From: Clostridiales bacterium | GTDB taxonomy: Bacteria > Bacillota > Clostridia > Christensenellales > Aristaeellaceae | NCBI GenBank assembly: GCA_012512355.1 | Contig: JAAZEI010000160.1 | Coordinates: forward strand, 1-10,302 | DNA: 10,302 nt | Direction: 5' to 3' | Shown here: one piece after another, positions 1-5,828 of the stretch | How positions within the stretch are numbered: position 1 is the stretch's first letter | How the letters are laid out: every line of letters starts with the position of its first letter | Notes under the pieces: generated by a model | Told to the model about the DNA's origin: nothing | The model's database searches: none | Seen by the model: only the letters and a program-made list of their open reading frames with translations | Program-made: the position numbers and the translations under genes

Positions 1-12
1 CCCTCATCATCA

Positions 13-41
13 TTAAGCTTGTATGATCTTTATGTTATAAT
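13..41 (+). promoter_or_regulatory. Sigma-A promoter (extended -10) of the FHA/SEDS/PBP operon
   Basis: A perfect TATAAT lies at 36-41 and is preceded by TATG at 31-34, giving the extended -10 pattern TRTGnTATAAT. The best -35 candidate 17 bp upstream (TTAAGC, 13-18) is poor, which fits an extended -10 promoter that depends little on -35 contacts. Transcription would start near 48, leaving a leader of about 25 nt that contains the GGAGG site at 61-65. Inferred from sequence only. Confidence 0.7.
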
Positions 42-60
42 GATTTAAATCTGCATTGTT

Positions 61-65
61 GGAGG
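61..65 (+). promoter_or_regulatory. Ribosome binding site setting the TTG start of the FHA gene
   Basis: GGAGG at 61-65 lies 7 nt before the TTG at 73-75. No ATG or GTG in this frame is better placed, so the TTG start is supported by this site. Confidence 0.75.
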
Positions 66-72
66 ATTCAAT

Positions 73-900
73 TTGTCTGCGGAAACGTATGAATTGGTAT
101 CACAAGGCTTTCGTTATTGGTTTGTTTTTTTAGGCCTCGCAATTGTTATCCGTTCTTATCGCTGGGCTATGAAAGATCACTTGAGTGTTAGGCGTACAAT
201 GAAAGCTCTGCCTGATTCCGGGTTAATTGGTGAACTTGTTAATCTCGCAACAGGAGAGAGCCTCCCGCTGCCTCGCGAAGGCATCATGGGTTCAAGCAAA
301 ACGAGTGATGTTCATCTTTCCGGTATTCGAAAAAACGAGTTGGAATTCGTTTTTGTTGATGGTAAAGGGGTATATATCACGCCAATTCATAAGCATCATC
401 AAATCTTGCTTCATAACCAGCCTATAGGGAAGACCGGTTATGCACAGCATGGGACCAGGCTTAATTTACCTGGGTATTCCTTACGATTTCGTTTGTTTGC
501 GGGCCTAGATCTGCCTCAATCAACATATAGTGAAGAACTCTTGAAGCAAGAGATTTTGAGCGCTGAAGACGACTTTGATATAGAAACTCTAGGTGATATG
601 GGAATGCCTTTTGAACCATACACTGATGTCGGCCTAATGGCAGATTCTACATTTATTACCGAATTACCACAGCCCTATATACAACTGAATGATAAACAAA
701 ATTTTGAAAACCATGCGGATATCAGTTGGGATCCCCAGCTCACTTGGCAGTATGCTCCGCCTATACCTGAAACAAATTACTCTTCATCGATAAACTCACA
801 AAATATGAGCGGTCAGCCTGTTTGGGAATCTAGTGATTACGAGAACCAAATATCTGATAGTCCTGCTAGAAAAAGGAGTAGTAAAAGACATGAAAAGTAG
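73..900 (+). CDS. Membrane-anchored FHA-domain protein (degenerate FHA), first gene of a cell-wall operon
   Basis: A 275-residue protein starting at TTG. One hydrophobic segment (about residues 15-27, YWFVFLGLAIVI) is followed by R27, R30 and K34, which predicts a cytoplasmic C-terminal part. Residues about 51-142 align with an FHA beta-sandwich: SDVHL near 78-82, a central strand EFVFVDGKGVYI, and the closing HGTRLNLPGYSLRFRLF. FHA domains normally bind phosphothreonine through Gly-Arg, Ser-x-x-His and Asn. Here Gly-Arg reads G73-S74, the Ser-x-x-His position reads as RKNEL, and no NGT turn is visible, so classical phosphopeptide binding is doubtful. Residues 150-260 are acidic, polar and probably disordered; the tail ends in a basic RKRSSKR cluster encoded over the next gene's ribosome binding site. 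It overlaps the SEDS gene by 11 nt. A TM-plus-FHA protein upstream of rodA-pbpA recalls actinobacterial FhaB, so a regulatory or scaffolding role in wall synthesis is inferred. Confidence 0.82.
   Translation: MSAETYELVSQGFRYWFVFLGLAIVIRSYRWAMKDHLSVRRTMKALPDSGLIGELVNLATGESLPLPREGIMGSSKTSDVHLSGIRKNELEFVFVDGKGVYITPIHKHHQILLHNQPIGKTGYAQHGTRLNLPGYSLRFRLFAGLDLPQSTYSEELLKQEILSAEDDFDIETLGDMGMPFEPYTDVGLMADSTFITELPQPYIQLNDKQNFENHADISWDPQLTWQYAPPIPETNYSSSINSQNMSGQPVWESSDYENQISDSPARKRSSKRHEK
873..878 (+). promoter_or_regulatory. Ribosome binding site setting the start of the SEDS gene
   Basis: AAGGAG at 873-878 lies 11 nt before the ATG at 890. The earlier in-frame GTG at 833 has no such site, so the ATG at 890 is preferred. 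The site lies inside the end of the FHA coding region, implying translational coupling. Confidence 0.7.
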
Positions 901-2131
901 CGAGCAAAATTCCTCCTCTCGCTTATTAACCGTAACAATTGTTGTATTCTTATTTTCTGCTTTCTTTCTTCTTACAATAAAAGAATTTAGTATATTTAGT
1001 ATTTCTATGACATTTTTTGTGCCTGCAATATTTTTTGTTTCGACAGTTTTCTTACCTCGTATTTTTTCAGCTGACCGCTTAATGCTGTCAATCGTTAATT
1101 TTTTATGTGCTTTAGGTGTCCTGATTCTATACCGTATGAGTCCAAAGCAAGGCCTGAACCAGGCGATAAATTATGGTATAGGCCTAATTGCAATGCTTTT
1201 TTTCATATATTTTGTTAGGTTGATGCAAAGAAAAAAACCAGTCATTATTTTATTAATTGCTGTTTCAGCTATTCTAATGGTATTGCCATTAATCTTCGGT
1301 ACAGAGAGAAATGGCGCCAGAGCATGGGTTACGCTCTTTGGATTAGGTTTTCAACCAAGTGAACTCGTAAAAGTACTCATGCTGATTATAGAAGCCTATT
1401 TTCTCTCCAAAAGAAAAATATTTTCAGCAGCTCTTTATGCTGGTTTTTGTATGCTTGTTCTTATGCTTCAAAAAGATCTCGGTACTGCATTGATATATTA
1501 TGGTGTTATTCTCGTCATGGTATATGTTGCTACCAGAAACTATCTTTATATGGGTTTAGGTTTTGTAGGCGCAGTTTTTGGAAGTGTGATTGGCTACAAA
1601 ATGTTTAGCCACGTAAAACGGCGAGTGGCTATCTGGATTAACCCATGGATTGATTATGAAGGGGCAGGGTATCAGATCGTTCAATCTCTAATTGCGATTG
1701 TTAATGGAGGTGTTTGGGGCACTGGGCTTGGGCTTGGCAATTCATATGTGATCCCGGCACATACAACAGACTTTATATTTTCTATTATTATCAACGAGTT
1801 TGGTATGATATTTGGTTTATGTATTTTATTCATGTATATACTTCTTTTTTTGCGAGGCATTAATATTGCACTTCGCTCCAACTCAAGATTTAATGCCATC
1901 CTTGCCCTCGGCTCTTCTGTCTTGATTGCACTTCAAACTTTCATTATCATTGGCGGAAACATCAAAATGATCCCTCTCACCGGAGTGACCCTGCCTTTCA
2001 TAAGCTATGGCGGTTCAAGTTTGCTTTCAAGTATGTGCATTATGGGAATCATTCAGGGTGTGGCAAGTATCAATGATACTCAGGTTCAAGAAGACAAAGA
2101 ACTTGCACAATTACAAGGTGATTTGTTATGA
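890..2131 (+). CDS. SEDS-family peptidoglycan glycosyltransferase (FtsW/RodA/SpoVE)
   Basis: A 413-residue polytopic membrane protein. SEDS proteins polymerise lipid II into glycan strands and work with a class B PBP, which here is encoded next. Family hallmarks seen: GARAWVTLFGLGFQPSELVK (142-161), LQKDLGTAL (193-201), NPW (251-253), GAGYQIVQSLIAIVNGG (258-274), GTGLGLGNS (277-285), TTDFIF (292-297) with D294 in the place of the catalytic aspartate of RodA, and the signature PLTGVTLPFISYGGSS (362-377). Three hydrophobic segments lie before residue 85, so about 12 membrane spans are likely, more than the usual ten and like actinobacterial RodA. The stop overlaps the PBP start by an ATGA, implying coupled translation and near 1:1 output. 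Whether it serves elongation, division or spore cortex cannot be decided from sequence; context with a short PbpA-type PBP favours a RodA-like role. Confidence 0.95.
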   Translation: MKSSEQNSSSRLLTVTIVVFLFSAFFLLTIKEFSIFSISMTFFVPAIFFVSTVFLPRIFSADRLMLSIVNFLCALGVLILYRMSPKQGLNQAINYGIGLIAMLFFIYFVRLMQRKKPVIILLIAVSAILMVLPLIFGTERNGARAWVTLFGLGFQPSELVKVLMLIIEAYFLSKRKIFSAALYAGFCMLVLMLQKDLGTALIYYGVILVMVYVATRNYLYMGLGFVGAVFGSVIGYKMFSHVKRRVAIWINPWIDYEGAGYQIVQSLIAIVNGGVWGTGLGLGNSYVIPAHTTDFIFSIIINEFGMIFGLCILFMYILLFLRGINIALRSNSRFNAILALGSSVLIALQTFIIIGGNIKMIPLTGVTLPFISYGGSSLLSSMCIMGIIQGVASINDTQVQEDKELAQLQGDLL

Positions 2132-3525
2132 AACTCATACGACAAAATATTAAGCGCATAGCAACCGTGGTTAGCATTGTCCTTTTGTCGCTCATCGTTT
2201 ATGGAGCTTATAGCATATCTACCCAAGGACAAAGATGGTTTGCTTCTAGTTCCAATAAATACATGCGTAAAAGTAAAATTAATGTCACAGCAGGTAATAT
2301 TCTTGATCGCAATAATATTTTACTTGCCGCTACCAACATTGATAGGAAGAGAGTTTACAGCTCTGATCCTGAACTGCGCAAGGCGATGGTTCACACAGTA
2401 GGGGACGATGCAAACAACACCGCTTATGGTGCAGAAGCTTATATGGCAAATTATTTGTATGGTTTTGATGAATCTTATCCTGAGAGACTCGTTCAAGCCT
2501 TAAAAGGCAGTAAAAGACGCGGGAAAGATATAAAGCTGTCACTAAACAGTTCTATATCCAAAAAAGCTTATTCTTTGTTCCCGAAAGACAAAAGTGGCGC
2601 CATCGTTATCATGAATTATAAAACAGGAGAGATTCTTACTTTACAGAGCCATCCAAGTTTTGACCCAATGAACCTTACTCAGTCAGACAAAGATAATCCC
2701 TTAAAACCATTCTGGAATCGCACTACGATGTGGGTGAGTGCACCCGGTTCTGTATTCAAAATAATAACGCTCGCTTCTGCCCTTAAAAATATACCTGATG
2801 CTCAAAGCAGAATGTTTGAATGTGATGGTGCATTGGAACTCACGCATACCACCATCACTGACGCAAGCAACGCAATCCATAACGCAATTAATTTAAAAAA
2901 AGCATTGGCAGTTAGTTGTAACATTACCTTCGCACAAGTTGCTCTTGAAGTCGGAGATACTAAACTGCAAAAAACAGCATCAGATTTTGGTTTTGGAGAT
3001 CATTTCTTATTTAGTGATTTAATTGTTGAAGACTCTGCTTATCCGCTGAATAATCGCAGCGAAAAAGAGTTGGCATGGACGGGAACGGGGCAAAGCAGTT
3101 TAAAAACTACGCCATTGCATATGGCCATGGTCGCATCTGCCATTGCAAACAAGGGTATTATGATGGAACCTAAAATTTTGTTAGAGGTGTCTAATGAATT
3201 TGGCAAAAGTTCTTATTTTTTTAAGCCCAAAATATATAAAAAAGCAATATCTAAACAAGATGCTGAAACGATATCACTTTATATGACTGAAGCTGTAAGG
3301 AACGGCACAGCTTCTTCTGCCGGTGTTTCAGGCATCAAAATAGCGGGAAAAACCGGCTCTTCTCAAATAGACGGACAGGCGAATGCTAACGCCTGGTTTA
3401 TCGGTTATATTGATGATGATAGGTATCCATTTGCGATATGTGTAGCAATAGAAAATGCAGGAAGCGGTGGCTCTGTCGCAGCGCCAATAGCAGGCAAACT
3501 GTTTAAATTTATGACTGGCCGATAA
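2128..3525 (+). CDS. pbpA: Class B penicillin-binding protein (PbpA-like transpeptidase)
   Basis: A 465-residue D,D-transpeptidase that cross-links peptidoglycan stem peptides outside the membrane. A single N-terminal membrane segment (about 11-29) acts as an uncleaved anchor. A short dimer-type region follows, with NILDRNNILLA (57-67) matching the usual RGxIxDRNGxxLA block but lacking the leading Arg. The penicillin-binding domain is intact: SxxK at S208-V-F-K211 (after APG), SxN at S263-C-N265 and KTG at K408-T-G410. The length is well below that of PBP2/PBP3 (600 or more) and like actinobacterial PbpA (about 490). The start is fixed by the ATGA overlap with the SEDS gene and by AAGGTG at 2115-2120. 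There is no PASTA domain. It is the predicted partner of the SEDS polymerase encoded just upstream. No clear terminator follows, so some read-through into the next unit is possible. Confidence 0.95.
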   Translation: MKLIRQNIKRIATVVSIVLLSLIVYGAYSISTQGQRWFASSSNKYMRKSKINVTAGNILDRNNILLAATNIDRKRVYSSDPELRKAMVHTVGDDANNTAYGAEAYMANYLYGFDESYPERLVQALKGSKRRGKDIKLSLNSSISKKAYSLFPKDKSGAIVIMNYKTGEILTLQSHPSFDPMNLTQSDKDNPLKPFWNRTTMWVSAPGSVFKIITLASALKNIPDAQSRMFECDGALELTHTTITDASNAIHNAINLKKALAVSCNITFAQVALEVGDTKLQKTASDFGFGDHFLFSDLIVEDSAYPLNNRSEKELAWTGTGQSSLKTTPLHMAMVASAIANKGIMMEPKILLEVSNEFGKSSYFFKPKIYKKAISKQDAETISLYMTEAVRNGTASSAGVSGIKIAGKTGSSQIDGQANANAWFIGYIDDDRYPFAICVAIENAGSGGSVAAPIAGKLFKFMTGR

Positions 3526-3534
3526 ATGTGCAGC

Positions 3535-3563
3535 TTGAATCACTTTGTCTTTAAAGGTATAAT
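3535..3563 (+). promoter_or_regulatory. Strong sigma-A promoter for the DUF2461-phosphohexomutase-transketolase unit
   Basis: TTGAAT (3535-3540), a 17-bp spacer and a perfect TATAAT (3558-3563) make the best canonical promoter in the window. It sits in the short gap between pbpA and the DUF2461 gene. Predicted transcription start is near 3570, immediately before the AAGGAG site at 3571-3576, so the mRNA leader would be unusually short (about 13-17 nt). Confidence 0.8.
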
Positions 3564-3570
3564 GAACAAT

Positions 3571-3576
3571 AAGGAG
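3571..3576 (+). promoter_or_regulatory. Ribosome binding site for the DUF2461 gene, at the mRNA 5' end
   Basis: AAGGAG lies 10 nt before the GTG at 3587 and only 1 nt before the in-frame GTG at 3578, which excludes 3578 as a start. It is 6 nt before an out-of-frame ATG at 3583 that opens the three-codon frame ATG CGT GTT TGA. The TGA overlaps the beginning of the DUF2461 gene. Confidence 0.65.
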
Positions 3577-3586
3577 TGTGATATGC

Positions 3587-4264
3587 GTGTTTGATGGCTT
3601 TCCCAAGGAGATGCTTGAATTTATGTTAAAAATTCGTTTTAATAACAACAAAGAATTTATGTCATCACATCGGGATGAATATGAAATCAAGATGCGCAAT
3701 CCTCACTATCAGTTGATAGAAGCTCTGACACCTCTCATGCTGCAAATAGATCAGGGGATGGAAGTCAGACCCAACAAAGTACTGTCACGGATTTTCCGTG
3801 ACACCCGTTTTTCAAAAAACAAATCTCCATATCGAAGCCATCATTGGCTAGCATTTCGTCATACGGGCGAACCAAGGGAAAGTGCAGTTGTGTTTTGGTT
3901 TGAGATAACCCTTGAGCGCCTAAGCTGGGGATTGGGCTTTTGGGGTCAGAATAAACCGGCTATGGAGATATTTCGAAAGAGATTGCTAAGTCATCCGGAT
4001 GATTGGGAGACTCTTATTCGAACACTGAATAACACAGGGCTTGCTGTAGAAGGGGAAAGCTACAAACGTTTAAACTCGCCTGCACAGCTAAAGCCAAGCC
4101 TGACATCTTATTATAAATTAAAAAATATTTATCTTGTGAGAAGAGATGCTCATTACAATGATGCTTTTACTCCAAAACTGTTCGAAAACATAGCCAAAGA
4201 TTTTCGTGTTTTAGCACCTTTTTATCAAATGATGAGGGGCTATCATGAAATTACTTTACAATGA
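3587..4264 (+). CDS. DUF2461 family protein (TIGR02453-like), function unknown
   Basis: A 225-residue soluble protein with the full DUF2461 pattern: opening MFDGFPKEMLEFMLKIRFNN (1-20), in which aromatic-Gly-Phe and the RFNNNKEF block are typical, then HRDEYE (28-33), the core motif RIFRDTRFSKNKSPYR (68-83), and the C-terminal block with LKNIYLVRRD (178-187). No signal peptide or membrane segment is seen. Family members are widespread in bacteria but, to my knowledge, have no established biochemical role, so none is assigned. The GTG start at 3587 is chosen because it gives the family-like N-terminus and a workable distance from AAGGAG; nine upstream bases in frame are open but start too close to that site. 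It is first in a unit with a phosphohexomutase and transketolase, a hint of a sugar-phosphate link but not evidence of one. Confidence 0.88.
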   Translation: MFDGFPKEMLEFMLKIRFNNNKEFMSSHRDEYEIKMRNPHYQLIEALTPLMLQIDQGMEVRPNKVLSRIFRDTRFSKNKSPYRSHHWLAFRHTGEPRESAVVFWFEITLERLSWGLGFWGQNKPAMEIFRKRLLSHPDDWETLIRTLNNTGLAVEGESYKRLNSPAQLKPSLTSYYKLKNIYLVRRDAHYNDAFTPKLFENIAKDFRVLAPFYQMMRGYHEITLQ

Positions 4265-5810
4265 AGGGAAAAAAGTGAATACTTACGATCAGCTGGTGAG
4301 CGGAACTGATATACGTGCCGTGGCCATGGGCAATAATATTGAGTTAACCAATGAAGTGGCCGAAAAAATTGGTCAATCTTTTGCTGTGTGGTTAAATCAT
4401 AAACATGTTTTTTCTACCAATGAGAGCCAAAAAGTAATTGCGATAGGACGTGATTCGCGATTAAGCGGCGAGGAATTGCTGCATGCATTTGCTAATGGCC
4501 TTACAAAGCAAGGATTTCATGTTCTAAACTTTGGTCTGTGCACAACACCGGCAATGTATAAATGTTTGAGTGGCGATCAGCCGGTGGCTCATGCTTCGGT
4601 GATGGTGACTGCCAGCCATCACCCTTGGGATCGAAACGGCTTTAAGTTTTTTACACCAGATGGCGGCATAAATGCGGCTGAATTAAAGGAAATCATCAAT
4701 TTCATGGAGATGAAACACGAACCTTCGATGCGCTACGAGTATATAGAAAATTATGACTATCTCAGTTTTTATATACAAGAGTTAAAAGACGTGGTGAGAG
4801 AAAAACTTGATGATGATGTCTCGCGGCCGCTGCTCGGACTGCATGTTTTGGTAGATGCGGGCAATGGTGCAGGCGGATTTTATGCAAAGTTACTAGAGGA
4901 TTTGGGTGCATGGACTGAGGGGAGCCAGTTTCTAGAGCCTGATGGTCACTTCCCCAATCATTCACCCAACCCAGAAGATGCCGAGGCGATGAAATCCATC
5001 AGCGAAGCTGTCACAAAGCACACTGCGGACCTTGGTATTATTTTTGATACTGATTGCGATAGAGCAGCTCTCGTCGACCACACTGGGTTAGCGATCAATC
5101 GAAACAGGCTGATAGCCTTAGTATCTGCCATGCTTCTTAATGAAGAGCCTGGCTTAACTATCGTGACAGATTCGGTTACTTCTTCAGGCCTATCAAAGTT
5201 TATCGGAGCGTGGGGTGGGGAGCATTATCGTTATAAACGCGGTTATCGCAATGTGATTGATGAAGCAAAACGTCTAAACGATATTGGTGTTAATTGTCCC
5301 CTAGCCATTGAAACCAGCGGTCATGCGGCACTTCGTGAAAATCAATTTCTTGATGATGGTATGTATTTAAGCACTTTGCTTGTGTGTGAATCTATGCGCT
5401 TAAAACGTGAAGGCAAATATATTTCCAGTTTGCTTGAAGGATTGAAAGAGCCTGAGGAAAGCCTTGAATTAAGGCTCAAAATTTATGGAGAAGATCATAG
5501 GGAAAATGGTATGAAAGTTATAGAAACAATCATGGATTATGCCTCCGAAGCTGAGGGATGGGAAATTGCGCCTGATAACCGCGAAGGTGTTAGAATTGCA
5601 TTTGATCTCCATCAGAAACTTGATAATGCTTGGTTTTTAATGAGGTTATCTGTTCACGATCCAGTCCTTGCATTGAATGTCGAAAGCGATGTCAAGGGAG
5701 GTTTACAGACCATTTTAACTGAACTTCTGGGAGTCATTGCCCACCTTGAAGGTGTGGTGGACATGAGCCCTATTAGTAATTATATTAATAATAATCAAAC
5801 TATATTGTAA
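4245..5810 (+). CDS. Phosphoglucomutase/phosphomannomutase-family enzyme (alpha-D-phosphohexomutase)
   Basis: A 521-residue enzyme of the family that moves phosphate between C6 and C1 of a hexose (glucose, mannose or glucosamine) through a phosphoserine. Motifs in order: SGTDIRA (19-25), catalytic loop TASHHPWDRNG (122-132) with S124 as phosphoserine, Mg2+ loop DTDCDR (268-273; D268, D270, D272), and sugar-binding loop ETSGH (356-360). The C-terminal phosphate loop reads RLSVHDPVLALNVES (467-481) instead of the usual R-x-S-x-TEP form, so this is a divergent subgroup and the hexose cannot be named. Start is uncertain: ATG 4245 has GAGGGG at 4234-4239 and overlaps the DUF2461 gene by 20 nt; GTG 4275 has GAAGGGA at 4263-4269 and would remove ten residues that match nothing in the family. 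The product could feed wall precursors or glycan storage. Followed by transketolase after 18 bp. Confidence 0.92.
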   Translation: MKLLYNEGKKVNTYDQLVSGTDIRAVAMGNNIELTNEVAEKIGQSFAVWLNHKHVFSTNESQKVIAIGRDSRLSGEELLHAFANGLTKQGFHVLNFGLCTTPAMYKCLSGDQPVAHASVMVTASHHPWDRNGFKFFTPDGGINAAELKEIINFMEMKHEPSMRYEYIENYDYLSFYIQELKDVVREKLDDDVSRPLLGLHVLVDAGNGAGGFYAKLLEDLGAWTEGSQFLEPDGHFPNHSPNPEDAEAMKSISEAVTKHTADLGIIFDTDCDRAALVDHTGLAINRNRLIALVSAMLLNEEPGLTIVTDSVTSSGLSKFIGAWGGEHYRYKRGYRNVIDEAKRLNDIGVNCPLAIETSGHAALRENQFLDDGMYLSTLLVCESMRLKREGKYISSLLEGLKEPEESLELRLKIYGEDHRENGMKVIETIMDYASEAEGWEIAPDNREGVRIAFDLHQKLDNAWFLMRLSVHDPVLALNVESDVKGGLQTILTELLGVIAHLEGVVDMSPISNYINNNQTIL

Positions 5811-5828
5811 TTAGAAAGGGATAATGAA

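Noticed and set aside
833..889. Longer start (GTG 833) for the SEDS protein
   Set aside because: It lacks a ribosome binding site and overlaps deeply with the FHA gene; the ATG at 890 has AAGGAG upstream.
3328..3699. 123-codon minus-strand open frame across the end of pbpA and the DUF2461 start
   Set aside because: It would run through the conserved KTG region, the promoter and the ribosome binding site of real genes, and has no family features.
5770..5812. A+T-rich stretch before transketolase as a separate promoter
   Set aside because: Several TATA-like words occur, but none has a convincing -35 at proper spacing; it mainly encodes the Asn-rich tail of the mutase.
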